Positions 8,965-18,047 of a stretch of DNA of 36,721 bases are shown in pieces. The notes beneath the pieces were generated by a model that was not told where the DNA came from, searched no databases, and worked only from the letters and a program-made list of their open reading frames with translations. The position numbers and the translations under genes are program-made. Location: positions 1 through 36,721 of the forward strand of contig NZ_JADAQY010000006.1 of the NCBI RefSeq assembly GCF_015476335.1. The letters are read 5' to 3'. The DNA comes from Rickettsia endosymbiont of Cardiosporidium cionae. Lineage in GTDB: Bacteria; Pseudomonadota; Alphaproteobacteria; Rickettsiales; Rickettsiaceae. Each line of letters begins with the position of its first letter. Within the stretch, counting starts at the first letter, position 1.

Positions 8965-10242
8965 TTAAACTTTAGGAAAAATAGGAAATTTTTCAGTCAT
9001 AGATAATATTTTGTGTTTAGATCTATTTTCTATATACTGAATCTCAGATGGTGAAGAATCAGATTTTAATACGTCTAATACATCTGCAATAATATCAGCT
9101 ACAAATTTTATATCATTTTGCTTCAAACCCCTAGTGGTGCAAGCAGCTGTACCCAATCTGATCCCAGAAGTAATATTAGGAGGATTCTTATCATAAGGAA
9201 TAGCATTTTTATTTGTAACAATACCAGCTCTATCTAGTGAATCAGCGGTAACACTACCATATAAATTATATGTGCTAAGATCCAATACTACCATATGATT
9301 ATCTGTACCCCCGGTTATACTACAATATCCTCTAGATTCAAGGGATTTAGATAGCATCTTAGCATTATCTATAACATCTGAGATATAGCTAACAAAATTA
9401 ATATCTAAAGCTTCCTTAAACGCCACCGCCTTAGATGCAATAATATGCATTAATGGACCACCTTGTATCCCAGGGAATACAGATCTATTTAACTTATTAA
9501 TCATATCTTGACTATTGGATAATATCATACCACCTCTTGGCCCCCTTAAAGTCTTATGAGTTGTAGTAGTAATAACATCTGCATACTGAGCAGGATTAGA
9601 ATGGTGCCCAGTGGCTACTAAACCTGAAATATGAGAAATATCTGCTAATAGCAAAGAACCAGATTTATCACAGATTTCCCTAAATTTTTTGAAGTCAATT
9701 TTACGTGTATAACAAGAATATCCTGCAATAATCAACTTAGGTTTATATTTAAGTGCCAATTCCTCTATCTGATTATAGTCAATTAGATGCGTGTTAGGAT
9801 CAACATTATAAGAAATAGACTTAAACCATTTACCAGATAAATTTACTTTTGAACCATGAGTTAAATGACCTCCAGAGTTAAGAGACATACCCATAATAAT
9901 GTCTCCTGGATTTAATAAAGCAAAAAATACTGCTTGGTTAGCTTGAGAACCAGAGTGAGGCTGTACATTAGCATAGTTGCACTTAAACAGTTGTTTTGCC
10001 CTGTCAATTGCTATCATTTCTATCTGATCTACTACATCACACCCACAATAATATCTTTTCCCGGGATAACCTTCTGCATATTTATTTGTTAAAACAGAAG
10101 CTTGAGCCTCCAATACATAACGACTTACAAAATTTTCCGAGGCTATCATTTCTAACATCTGATGCTGCCTAGATGTTTCTAATTTTATCAAATCACTAAT
10201 CTCAGGATCAAAATTATCTAATGTTAGTTTTTTCAATGGCAT
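8965..10242 (-). CDS. glyA: Serine hydroxymethyltransferase GlyA
   Basis: GlyA is a PLP enzyme that interconverts serine and glycine and loads one-carbon units on tetrahydrofolate. The 425-residue protein has the N-terminal [14 protein letters not shown] and [17 protein letters not shown] blocks. [12 protein letters not shown] follows, then Asp201/His204 in [13 protein letters not shown] and the PLP lysine Lys230 in [25 protein letters not shown] and [13 protein letters not shown] complete the match. It is the first gene of a glyA-nrdR-ptrB run. Together with the fau gene at 29983 it covers two steps of folate one-carbon metabolism. Confidence 0.97.
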   Translation of the reverse strand: MPLKKLTLDNFDPEISDLIKLETSRQHQMLEMIASENFVSRYVLEAQASVLTNKYAEGYPGKRYYCGCDVVDQIEMIAIDRAKQLFKCNYANVQPHSGSQANQAVFFALLNPGDIIMGMSLNSGGHLTHGSKVNLSGKWFKSISYNVDPNTHLIDYNQIEELALKYKPKLIIAGYSCYTRKIDFKKFREICDKSGSLLLADISHISGLVATGHHSNPAQYADVITTTTHKTLRGPRGGMILSNSQDMINKLNRSVFPGIQGGPLMHIIASKAVAFKEALDINFVSYISDVIDNAKMLSKSLESRGYCSITGGTDNHMVVLDLSTYNLYGSVTADSLDRAGIVTNKNAIPYDKNPPNITSGIRLGTAACTTRGLKQNDIKFVADIIADVLDVLKSDSSPSEIQYIENRSKHKILSMTEKFPIFPKV

Positions 10243-10388
10243 TTTGTTATCAATTTGATATTAATCAGTAATAATAAAATATAAGTAACTTCTATATTGA
10301 ATATTTGTTATGCAATATTGGATGTATTTACTTTAATATTCAGCTAAACCACAATGATAACTATTCTAATTAAATATATCAATTAATA

Positions 10389-11156
10389 TTAGCTATCAGG
10401 TCTTATGAAAGTTAAATTATAACTGTCAGAATATCTATTAACAAATCTATAACCATCTTCATGAAATTTTTTTATAGATTCAAGATCAGTAATCTTATTT
10501 CTAACTATAAAATTACTCATCAAACCACGTGCTTTCTTTGCAAATATGCCAATATTTTTGATTTGATTTACAGATTGTTGCCTAAAATTGATATTTATTA
10601 CAGGAACGGATATATATCTACTATCTAAAACACTAGAATATTCCTTTGAAGCTAAATTAAGAATAAATTGATAATGATTATTTTTTGTATATTGGTTTAA
10701 AAATTTTGATATCAACTCTTTCCAGTACTGGGATAATTTACTTGGTATTAAACCAGGTATCTTGGCTTGCATTTCAAGTCTATACGGAGAAATCATATTA
10801 AGTGGATATAGTAACCCGTATAAACCTGAAATTATTAGAAAATGTGACTGCAAAAATTCAAGATGAGCCTGGTTAAAAGATTCCGGATTAATATCCTTAT
10901 ATACATCCCCCTTATATGCAAATATTGCCATTTTTGATTCAGCATTCTTAAAATTTTGAAATCTTTGAAAATTACAATCAGCTAATCTCTTACTAACATT
11001 TAAAATCTTCTGTAAATCATCCTGATTAAAATTTCTTAGTATATCCAATAAATTCTGAGTTTCATTATAAAAAATATGATTACCAATTACTAAATCATCA
11101 GGAATGTTATATGAAGTAAAATCCATAGTTTTAGCAGAAGAAATAATAACAACCAT
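10389..11156 (-). CDS. yaaA: YaaA family protein (peroxide stress, DUF328)
   Basis: YaaA in E. coli lowers free intracellular iron during hydrogen peroxide stress and binds DNA; the molecular reaction is not settled. The 255-residue protein matches the family along its length. It has an N-terminal VVIISSAKTMDF (family ISPAKTLDF), FAYKGDVYKDINPESF, then LIISGLYGLLYPLNMISPYRLEMQ and a C-terminal FIVRNKITDLESIKKFHEDGYRF. There is no signal peptide. It stands 45 bases downstream of the YihY gene on the same strand, and the two may share a transcript. Confidence 0.88.
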   Translation of the reverse strand: MVVIISSAKTMDFTSYNIPDDLVIGNHIFYNETQNLLDILRNFNQDDLQKILNVSKRLADCNFQRFQNFKNAESKMAIFAYKGDVYKDINPESFNQAHLEFLQSHFLIISGLYGLLYPLNMISPYRLEMQAKIPGLIPSKLSQYWKELISKFLNQYTKNNHYQFILNLASKEYSSVLDSRYISVPVININFRQQSVNQIKNIGIFAKKARGLMSNFIVRNKITDLESIKKFHEDGYRFVNRYSDSYNLTFIRPDS

Positions 11157-11201
11157 AAATCTATACTAACAGATTAAACATTTTATCATAAAATACTAAA
11201 C

Positions 11202-12041
11202 TTAATCAGCCCTAGACTTAGCGCGTTTTACCATCAAGTAATTAAATTCTGCACCTAGTATGTAGAAAAAATTTACTACCTGAAAGAATATAAGAGTGAT
11301 TATAATACTTGCAAGTGAACCATAAATAAGGCTCAACTTGTTATAATATATAATATATCTGGAGAGTAATCTTGCGCTAAAAAACCATAAAAATAAAGTA
11401 AGTACAGCCCCAGGTACTACTTCTAAAAAATTAAGCTTTGTATTAGGAATAATATAATAAGATCCACAAATAGATAAAAATAGAAATAAAAATAGAAATA
11501 TATATCTGGTGTATACTAGTAAATCATGATAGTGACCGATAAGAATTTGAATATCTGGAATTTTTTTCACTATTATTGGTATTAATACTACTACCAATAT
11601 TGTCGCTATAATAAATAAACTTATCAAAAAAAATTGTACTATACTTAATAATCTTCTAAAAAAATAATTGGGCAAAGATGTAATATTATATACTCTATTT
11701 AATATTGTACGCAAACACTCCACAAAAGATGATGATGTCCAAATATTACCCAAAATGGCCAAAGTTAGCAAGCTTCTTGGAGGAGAAGAAATTAATCCGT
11801 TAATAGCATTACTAAGGTCAGCAGATGATTCTGGCATCGAACTGATCAGTATCTCTGTGAACTGTGCTCGCAATTCATTTGCTCCAATAAAATTGGTAAT
11901 TGTTAATATAAAAATAGTGAAAGGAAATATAGATAAAAATATCATAAAGGCCATATATCCAGCATGTTCTATTGCATCATGCTCTACAGCACTTAAGACA
12001 GCACAATAAAGATTTCTCAATATCTTATAGAAAAAATTCAT
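11202..12041 (-). CDS. YihY/BrkB family inner-membrane protein
   Basis: This 279-residue membrane protein has about six hydrophobic segments. It shows the YihY (formerly called RNase BN) pattern: an N-terminal amphipathic start (DAIEHAGYMAFMIFLSIFPF), SPPRSLLTLAILGNIWTSSSFVECLRTILNRVY, and a C-terminal YNKLSLIYGSLASIIITLIFFQVVNFFYILGAEFNYLM. The biochemical role of the family is unknown; the old nuclease label is considered wrong. It is upstream of yaaA on the same strand. Length is normal for the family. Confidence 0.85.
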   Translation of the reverse strand: MNFFYKILRNLYCAVLSAVEHDAIEHAGYMAFMIFLSIFPFTIFILTITNFIGANELRAQFTEILISSMPESSADLSNAINGLISSPPRSLLTLAILGNIWTSSSFVECLRTILNRVYNITSLPNYFFRRLLSIVQFFLISLFIIATILVVVLIPIIVKKIPDIQILIGHYHDLLVYTRYIFLFLFLFLSICGSYYIIPNTKLNFLEVVPGAVLTLFLWFFSARLLSRYIIYYNKLSLIYGSLASIIITLIFFQVVNFFYILGAEFNYLMVKRAKSRAD

Positions 12042-12155
12042 AAAAGCTTATCTAACAATAACGTAAAACACCCCATCCCATTTTATACCATTTTAGCATT
12101 TCATATAACAAGTTACAAATATTGATATTAAAAATATAGAAAATCAGTTACTTCA

Positions 12156-12284
12156 CTAAAGCATTTGAATGAGCTTAATAAAAATCTTTAGCAAAATAGA
12201 TAGAAAAACAGCAGAAGCTAATCCAAATAACCATAAAATAATAAACCAAATCCACTGTCTATATCGTTTAATACATTGTGCCAT
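12156..12284 (-). CDS. Small cytochrome bd-associated membrane protein (DUF2474-like)
   Basis: A 42-residue frame starts at the ATG read from 12284-12282 and stops at TAG (12158-12156). It overlaps the last 17 bases of cydB in another frame. The peptide begins MAQCIKRYRQWIWFIILW and has one hydrophobic segment (about residues 11-32) with basic ends. This matches the pattern of DUF2474 proteins: KR near the start, a W-rich entry and a single transmembrane helix. Genes of that family sit directly after cydAB of the cyanide-insensitive type. By analogy with CydX it may stabilise the bd oxidase heme site; that is inference. Position, overlap and pattern all agree. Confidence 0.7.
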   Translation of the reverse strand: MAQCIKRYRQWIWFIILWLFGLASAVFLSILLKIFIKLIQML

Positions 12285-13278
12285 GAGTAGCTTTATCTCT
12301 AAATACATAATATATATACCCAGTATAACAAAGAATTATGGGTATAATCAACACTACACCTATTAGAGCTATAGATTGAGATTCACTAGATGCTGATGCC
12401 TCTATTATAGAAATTTTATAAGGCACTATCCATGGCCATAAGCTAATAATAATCCCTATATATCCGAGTATGAACAAGCAAATACTAAATATGAATGGCA
12501 ATTTTTCATCATATCTTTCTATAGATTTTATTAAAAATAATACTACTAATATCACCAATATTGGTATAATTGAAAGATATATTATATTAGGAAAACTAAA
12601 CCAACGATAAAATATCTGATCATGAATAAAAGGAACCCACAAACTAACTATGATCATAAACATAACTACGTATATCGTAGAATACACAGATGTTTTTCGG
12701 GCCCAACTTTGAGTGCTATATTCAGTTTTCATAATTAACCAAGTACTACCTAGCAGGGCATATCCAAATATTAACGCTATACCAGTCATAACAGAAAAAC
12801 CAGTGATCACATGATACTCTCCAGAATATTCGTTAATATCTATACCTTGTACAATACACCCAAGTAACATTCCTTGAAAAAATGCTACAAATATCGATCC
12901 AAAATGGAATACATACTCCCAAATTTGCCTAACTTTATTAAGTGATTTAGATCGAAACTCAAATGCTGTCCCCCTAAATATCAAAGATATTAACATTAAA
13001 TGGATAGGAATATATAACTTAGATGTGATTATTGAATACGCAAGAGGAAATGACATAAATAAACTAGTCCCACCAAGAACCAACCAGGTTTCATTACCAT
13101 CCCAAAAAGGTGCCATAGAGTTAAGCATTTTATCTCTACATAAACTGCTAGGAGCAAAAGGCAACAATATACCAATACCTAAATCAAATCCATCCAAAAT
13201 CACGTAAAATAACACTATACAAGCTAATATTACAACCCATATTACTGGCAAATTTAGATATTTTTCAAAATTCAACAT
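12268..13278 (-). CDS. cydB: Cytochrome bd-type quinol oxidase subunit II CydB
   Basis: CydB is the structural partner of CydA in the quinol oxidase that reduces oxygen to water without pumping protons. The 336-residue protein has about eight or nine membrane helices and begins LNLPVIWVVILACIVLFYVILDGFDLGIGILLPF, with the DGFDLG motif at residues 29-34. The hallmark WDGNETWLVLGG follows, and later RGTAFEFR. It is shorter than E. coli CydB, as in the cyanide-insensitive (CIO) subgroup. It starts 44 bases after cydA ends, and its last codons overlap the small DUF2474-like gene, so the three form one operon. Confidence 0.95.
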   Translation of the reverse strand: MLNFEKYLNLPVIWVVILACIVLFYVILDGFDLGIGILLPFAPSSLCRDKMLNSMAPFWDGNETWLVLGGTSLFMSFPLAYSIITSKLYIPIHLMLISLIFRGTAFEFRSKSLNKVRQIWEYVFHFGSIFVAFFQGMLLGCIVQGIDINEYSGEYHVITGFSVMTGIALIFGYALLGSTWLIMKTEYSTQSWARKTSVYSTIYVVMFMIIVSLWVPFIHDQIFYRWFSFPNIIYLSIIPILVILVVLFLIKSIERYDEKLPFIFSICLFILGYIGIIISLWPWIVPYKISIIEASASSESQSIALIGVVLIIPIILCYTGYIYYVFRDKATHGTMY

Positions 13279-13322
13279 AAAATCAGACTAAACTACCATG
13301 TTTTGATTATAATCGATCACAA

Positions 13323-14705
13323 TTATTTTTTAAGAAAGAATATATCAGCTATAGGCTGGTATCCAAAACTCTTGCTAGTGTAAGAACTTCTCAAATTGCT
13401 ACCACTTAATATTAAACTGATGATATAATAACTCCCTAGCCCAAAAATAATAAAATACACTACTAAAAATAGTAGCAATGATATAGAAATTTGTTTTATA
13501 TCAATTCTAGAAACCATATCAACAGTACGCAATACCCCATATACAATATAGGGTTGCCTACCGATTTCAGTAACAAACCACCCTGATAATATAGCAATGA
13601 AACCAGATGGAGTTAACAGCATACAATAATAACGGAACCAATTTGAATTAAATAAAGTTTTGCGTAAAAACAATAATAAAAATATTATAGATGCTATTAT
13701 CATCAATATCCCTATTCCTACCATTATTCTAAAGGCAAAAAATATAATCTTTGAAGGAGGCCTATCTTTTTTTTGCCAATTTTTTAGACCTTTTACTTCC
13801 CCATCAAAACTTCTAGTCAATATCAAGCTTGCCAAATTTTTTATCTCTAAAGGATATCTTAATATTTCTGCTTCATCATCTGGTACCCCAAATATTCTTA
13901 ACGCTGCAGATTTTTCATTTTCATATATGCCTTCTATTGCAGCTATCTTAGCTGGTTGATATTTTAGACTATTTATACCATGGGCATCACCTAACAACAA
14001 TTGTAATGGAGCACATATAACTATTACAAACATAGACATCAAAAACATTATTTTTGCTTGAGGAATAAATTTTTTGCGCCATAAGTAATATGATGAAATT
14101 CCACTAACTGTAAATGCTGTAGTGAGGTAACATGCAACAATCATATGGGAAAATCTATAAGGAAATGAAGGATTAAATATAATTTTTAACCAACTGTTTG
14201 GCAGCAGTAATCCATTTTCTGAAATTGTAAATCCTTGTGGGGTATGCATCCAGCTATTAGCTGATAATACCCAAAATGCCGAAATTATTGTTCCTAAAGC
14301 TACGATAATAGTAGATACGAAATGCATTTTTTTACTGACCTTATTCCAACCAAAAAGCATAATACCCAAGAAACTAGCTTCCAAAAAAAATGCAGTCAGA
14401 ACTTCATAACCCAATAACGGACCAACTATATTACCAGCATAATAAGAAAAATTAGACCAGTTAGTACCAACTTGATAAGACATAACAACACCAGATACCA
14501 CGCCCATAGCAAAAGTAATAGCAAAAATTCTTACCCAAAATTTATATATTTCTTTATATATAGGATGCTTAATAATTAGCCACATAGCTTCAAGTACAGC
14601 AAGCCAGCTTGCTAAACCAATCGTAAAAGCAGGAAATAAAATATGGAAACTGATAGTAAACGCAAATTGTATTCTAGATAATAATTCGGTAGTAAAAACA
14701 AACAT
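13323..14705 (-). CDS. cydA: Cytochrome bd-type quinol oxidase subunit I CydA (CIO type)
   Basis: CydA carries the hemes and the quinol site of the bd oxidase. I place the start at ATG 14705 (460 residues) because CydA proteins begin just before the LLSRIQFAFTISFHILFP block; a frame back to 14792 would add 29 residues unlike the family. Seen: His21 in SFHILFP (heme ligand, E. coli His19), the two glutamates in GYEVLTAFFLEASFLG, the histidine in YRFSHMIVACYL and the methionine in FRIMVGIG. The C-terminal GRQPYIVYGVLRT and a short Q-loop point to the cyanide-insensitive subgroup. It leads a cydA-cydB-DUF2474 operon. It allows respiration at low oxygen. Confidence 0.94.
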   Translation of the reverse strand: MFVFTTELLSRIQFAFTISFHILFPAFTIGLASWLAVLEAMWLIIKHPIYKEIYKFWVRIFAITFAMGVVSGVVMSYQVGTNWSNFSYYAGNIVGPLLGYEVLTAFFLEASFLGIMLFGWNKVSKKMHFVSTIIVALGTIISAFWVLSANSWMHTPQGFTISENGLLLPNSWLKIIFNPSFPYRFSHMIVACYLTTAFTVSGISSYYLWRKKFIPQAKIMFLMSMFVIVICAPLQLLLGDAHGINSLKYQPAKIAAIEGIYENEKSAALRIFGVPDDEAEILRYPLEIKNLASLILTRSFDGEVKGLKNWQKKDRPPSKIIFFAFRIMVGIGILMIIASIIFLLLFLRKTLFNSNWFRYYCMLLTPSGFIAILSGWFVTEIGRQPYIVYGVLRTVDMVSRIDIKQISISLLLFLVVYFIIFGLGSYYIISLILSGSNLRSSYTSKSFGYQPIADIFFLKK

Positions 14706-14819
14706 TTTGTCAATTTTTATTGAATATTCCACGCATAATACACAAATACACGCAGACCAAAACACACATATAGCAAAACACACATAAACCAAAAAAATAT
14801 AGGTAAACTAATCAAAATG

Positions 14820-14894
14820 TGGTGGAGATGGAGGGAATTGAACCCACGACACCCTGCGTGCAAGGCAGGTGCTCTACCACTGAGCTACACCCCC
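14820..14894 (-). tRNA. tRNA-Ala (anticodon UGC)
   Basis: Read on the minus strand, the gene starts GGGGGTGTAGCTCAGTGG and folds into a full cloverleaf. The acceptor stem is GGGGGTG with CATCTCC, the D arm is AGCTC...GAGC, and the anticodon stem CCTGC/GCAGG encloses CTTGCAC with anticodon TGC. The T arm contains GTTCAAT. The 3' CCA is encoded (14822-14820). It decodes the GCN alanine codons. It lies between cydA and ccmA. Confidence 0.96.
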
Positions 14895-14926
14895 GTATTT
14901 TATAATTCACTAAAACATGATAAGAC

Positions 14927-14957
14927 TATATAAACACATTATCTGTGATAATGTCAA
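14927..14957 (-). promoter_or_regulatory. Promoter of tRNA-Ala with inverted repeat in its spacer
   Basis: On the minus strand a consensus -35 box TTGACA (complement of 14952-14957) is followed after 18-19 bases by TTATAT/TATATA (14927-14933), about 33 bases before the tRNA. A perfect 8-base inverted repeat, ACATTATC (14936-14943) and GATAATGT (14947-14954), fills the spacer and touches the -35 box. Confidence 0.5.
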
Positions 14958-14962
14958 TTTGA

Positions 14963-15040
14963 ATCAGTAATTAATTCTTGATTACTTACTTTACTGATAT
15001 TTTTTAAATTAAAATTATAACTTTCTTTACCCAAGGGGTA
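14963..15040 (+). promoter_or_regulatory. Hairpins ahead of ccmA, possible terminator/attenuator
   Basis: ATCAGTAA (14963-14970) and TTACTGAT (14991-14998) are perfect complements and are followed by ATATTTTTT, as in an intrinsic terminator, though the loop is 20 bases. A second tight hairpin, TACCC-AAG-GGGTA, lies at 15028-15040. Both precede the ccmA start at 15100. No plus-strand gene lies just upstream, so these may belong to a ccmA leader. Confidence 0.3.
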
Positions 15041-15099
15041 TAACGTGATAATTGTGAATAGCCGACGCATTATAATACTATTAATCTCTCATTATCGAT

Positions 15100-15747
15100 A
15101 TGCTATCATTAAATTTCATATCTCTTCATGTTAGTAATAGAAAATTATTTGACAAGATAGCTATAACATTTTTACCTTCTTCAATTGTTGTGATAAAAGG
15201 AGAAAATGGCGCAGGTAAAACATCCCTATTAAGGATAATAGCTGGGATACAATCTCCAAGCCAAGGTAATGTAATATACAAACATCGGTATATTTCTCAT
15301 AAAAATTCTCCATATCCATATTGCAATTATATCGCTCATAACTTAGCTGTTAAATTTGAACTTACAGTATTTGAAAATATCAAATTTTGGTCAAATTTGT
15401 ATAACACAGAACAACTAATTAAACCAGCTGTTAAATATTTTGCACTTGAAAAAATATTACATAATAGCTGTAGCAGTTTATCTTATGGGAATTTGAAAAA
15501 ACTCGTACTAACAAGACTAATATTAATTGAAACAGATTTGTGGTTATTAGATGAAATTGACAGTAATCTAGATGATATAAATTTTAGGTTGTTATATGAT
15601 CTGATAATTACTAAAGCCCAAAGCAATGCTATCATACTTATTGTAACACACAGCAATAAGTTCAATGAATTACTAAAACAATCTTTAATAAAAGATATCA
15701 GGATATATACATTGTATCTCCAACATAATTCTTGGAATATAATTTAG
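15100..15747 (+). CDS. ccmA: Heme exporter ATP-binding protein CcmA
   Basis: CcmA is the ATPase of the CcmABCD complex, which works in cytochrome c maturation by releasing heme-loaded CcmE. The 215-residue protein has the Walker A motif GENGAGKTS near residue 35, and the family spacing IIAGIQSPSQGNVIY with HNLAVKFELTVFENIKFW. The Walker B is LWLLDEIDSNLDD, with the catalytic glutamate present. The signature motif reads SLSYGNLKK rather than LSGGQ, which is degenerate but in line with the SAGQ/SxGN forms of CcmA. The H-loop histidine is in IVTHSN. It stands alone here; ccmB is not in the window. Scattered ccm genes are usual in Rickettsiales. Confidence 0.85.
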   Translation: MLSLNFISLHVSNRKLFDKIAITFLPSSIVVIKGENGAGKTSLLRIIAGIQSPSQGNVIYKHRYISHKNSPYPYCNYIAHNLAVKFELTVFENIKFWSNLYNTEQLIKPAVKYFALEKILHNSCSSLSYGNLKKLVLTRLILIETDLWLLDEIDSNLDDINFRLLYDLIITKAQSNAIILIVTHSNKFNELLKQSLIKDIRIYTLYLQHNSWNII

Positions 15748-16060
15748 GATATAATAAATAATCATTCATATGATTCAATTTTTACTGCTGAATGCATCTC
15801 GTATACATATTTCTTTATCCAGCATCAATAATTATTCAATAGTTATAAACAGTGATTTTTAAAATAATCAATTGATGCATATTGATTTTTATCATTTTAG
15901 TACATATATATACTGATGTGTATTTTGAGTAATCATTGTCGATAATAATAAGTCGTATTTGTTAGTACCAGCAATTACGTGTACAGCATATCAATTTTAA
16001 TAACTCTGGTTACTTATAGGTATTTTACAATAAATTGATTAAATTAAGTGCATAAATAAT
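15748..16060. other. Intergenic region upstream of dnaK
   Basis: No gene is seen. A palindrome ATCAATTGAT lies at 15867-15876, with a further ATTGAT at 15881-15886 able to pair with the ATCAAT arm. I could not find a confident sigma-70 or heat-shock (sigma-32 type) promoter by eye. Repeated AT-rich hexamers make any single choice arbitrary. Confidence 0.4.
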
Positions 16061-17974
16061 ATGGGAAAGGTTATAGGTATAGATTTAGGAACTACAAATT
16101 CTTGCGTAGCTATTATGGAAGGTAGAGAACCTAAAGTAATTGCAAACTCAGAAGGTTTACGTATAACGCCATCTATGGTGGCATTTGCAAATGATGAAAT
16201 TCTCGTGGGTGAACCAGCTAAAAGACAAGCTGTTACTAATCCAAAAAATACATTATTTGCTATAAAAAGGTTGATAGGTCGTAACATTGATGATCCAACA
16301 GCAAAAAAAGATCAAGAGTTGGTGCCATATAAAATAGTTAAGGCTGATAGTGGGAATTATGCTTGGGTTGAGGTGAATAATACAAAATATTCTCCAAGTC
16401 AGATTAGTGCATATATCTTACAAAAAATGAAGGAAACAGCAGAAAATTACCTCGGAGAAACAGTAACACAAGCAGTAGTTACTGTCCCGGCTTATTTTGA
16501 TGATGCTCAACGTCAAGCAACTAAAGATGCAGGAAAAATCGCTGGTCTAGAAGTATTAAGAATTATTAATGAACCAACATCTGCTGCTTTATCTTATGGT
16601 TTGGATAAAAGTAAAGAAAATAAAATTATTGCCGTATATGACCTAGGAGGGGGGACATTTGATATATCAATACTAGAGATTGTTGATGGCTTATTTGAAG
16701 TCAAATCTACTAATGGGGACACATTCTTAGGAGGAGAAGACTTTGATATGAAGATTTTAAATTATCTAATGGTAGAATTTAAAAAAAATACTGGAATAAA
16801 TCTTAGATCTGATCCATTAGCACTACAAAGACTAAAGGAAGCAGCAGAAAAGGCTAAAAAAGAGCTATCTTCAACTCAACAAACTGATATCAACCTGCCA
16901 TATATTACAGCTGATGCTTCAGGTCCAAAACATCTTTCAATAAAATTAACTAGATCTAAGTTAGAATCTCTAGTTATGGATCTAATAGAACGTAGTATCG
17001 AACCTTGTAAAATTGCCCTAAAAGATGCAAATCTGAAACCCTCTGATATACATGAAGTAGTATTAGTAGGAGGCATGACAAGAATGCCTAAAGTAGTAGA
17101 AAAGGTAAAGAATTTCTTTAATAGAGAGCCACATAAAGGAGTAAATCCAGATGAAGTAGTGGCACTGGGGGCTGCAGTTCAAGGAGGTATATTGCAAGGA
17201 GATGTAAAAGATGTTCTCCTTCTTGATGTCACACCTCTATCATTGGGCATAGAAACTTTAGGTGGAGTGTTTGCAAAATTAATCAATCGTAATACTACAA
17301 TCCCTACAAAAAAGAGCCAAATATTTTCAACAGCAGAAAACAACCAAACTTCTGTCACCATTAGGGTGTTTCAAGGAGAAAGAGAGTTGGCGGCTAATAA
17401 TAAATTATTGGGTCAGTTTAATTTAGAAGGGATTTCTCCAGCACCACGCGGTGTACCTCAAATAGAAGTAGCATTTGATATAGACGTAAATGGTATTGTT
17501 CATGTTTCAGCTAAAGATGTTGCAACCGCTAAAGAACAAAAGGTTACTATACAAGCTTCAGGAGGTTTAAAAGAAGAAGAAATAGAAAAAATGATCAAGG
17601 ATGCTGAGCAAAATGCTGAAGAGGATAAAAAAAGGAAAGAATTAATAGAAGTACAAAATAACGCAGATTCTATAATATACTCAGCAGAAGATACATTAAC
17701 AAAAGCTGGCGATAAGGCATCACAAAAAGAAAAAGATGATATTAATAAACTAGTTGATAATCTTAAAGAGATTAAATCTTCAGATAATATTGAAGAAATT
17801 CGTAAACTTACTACTGAATTAGGACAATTAGTTATGGTTTTATCTAGTAAATGCTCTAGTAATAGTACTACACCTAAACCTGAACCACGTGCTGAGAATA
17901 ATTCATCAAACACTAATGATGATGGAGATGTAGTTGAAGGAAAATATAAGGATGTTTCTGATAATGATAAATAA
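16061..17974 (+). CDS. dnaK: Molecular chaperone DnaK (Hsp70)
   Basis: DnaK binds unfolded hydrophobic peptide segments in an ATP-driven cycle with DnaJ and GrpE. The 637-residue protein starts [17 protein letters not shown], the phosphate-binding loop of the actin-like ATPase. The ATPase domain also shows [32 protein letters not shown] and [13 protein letters not shown]. The linker [16 protein letters not shown] leads into the substrate-binding domain (about residues 393-505). The C-terminal lid is Lys/Glu rich and ends in an acidic, Asn-rich tail. It precedes dnaJ by 73 bases on the same strand, the common dnaK-dnaJ pair. GrpE is not in the window. Confidence 0.98.
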   Translation: MGKVIGIDLGTTNSCVAIMEGREPKVIANSEGLRITPSMVAFANDEILVGEPAKRQAVTNPKNTLFAIKRLIGRNIDDPTAKKDQELVPYKIVKADSGNYAWVEVNNTKYSPSQISAYILQKMKETAENYLGETVTQAVVTVPAYFDDAQRQATKDAGKIAGLEVLRIINEPTSAALSYGLDKSKENKIIAVYDLGGGTFDISILEIVDGLFEVKSTNGDTFLGGEDFDMKILNYLMVEFKKNTGINLRSDPLALQRLKEAAEKAKKELSSTQQTDINLPYITADASGPKHLSIKLTRSKLESLVMDLIERSIEPCKIALKDANLKPSDIHEVVLVGGMTRMPKVVEKVKNFFNREPHKGVNPDEVVALGAAVQGGILQGDVKDVLLLDVTPLSLGIETLGGVFAKLINRNTTIPTKKSQIFSTAENNQTSVTIRVFQGERELAANNKLLGQFNLEGISPAPRGVPQIEVAFDIDVNGIVHVSAKDVATAKEQKVTIQASGGLKEEEIEKMIKDAEQNAEEDKKRKELIEVQNNADSIIYSAEDTLTKAGDKASQKEKDDINKLVDNLKEIKSSDNIEEIRKLTTELGQLVMVLSSKCSSNSTTPKPEPRAENNSSNTNDDGDVVEGKYKDVSDNDK

Positions 17975-18047
17975 TACATTTATCACGTTAGTGAATATCA
18001 TTATTCCCAACCCAAATTTACTAGTTCAATTGCTATAAACATATTAT

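Noticed and set aside
11668-12009. 113-codon plus-strand open frame opposite the YihY gene
   Set aside because: It lies wholly antisense to a membrane protein with clear family motifs, and its product has no recognisable domain.
12169-12366. 65-codon plus-strand frame across the end of cydB
   Set aside because: It is antisense to both cydB and the DUF2474-like gene, which have much better support.
15748-16060. Heat-shock promoter for dnaK
   Set aside because: I looked for the alphaproteobacterial sigma-32 pattern and found no convincing match; several AT-rich alternatives were equally weak.
17500-17979. 159-codon minus-strand frame opposite the end of dnaK
   Set aside because: It mirrors the Lys/Glu-rich DnaK lid, giving a Ser/Leu/Phe-rich product, a common artefact.
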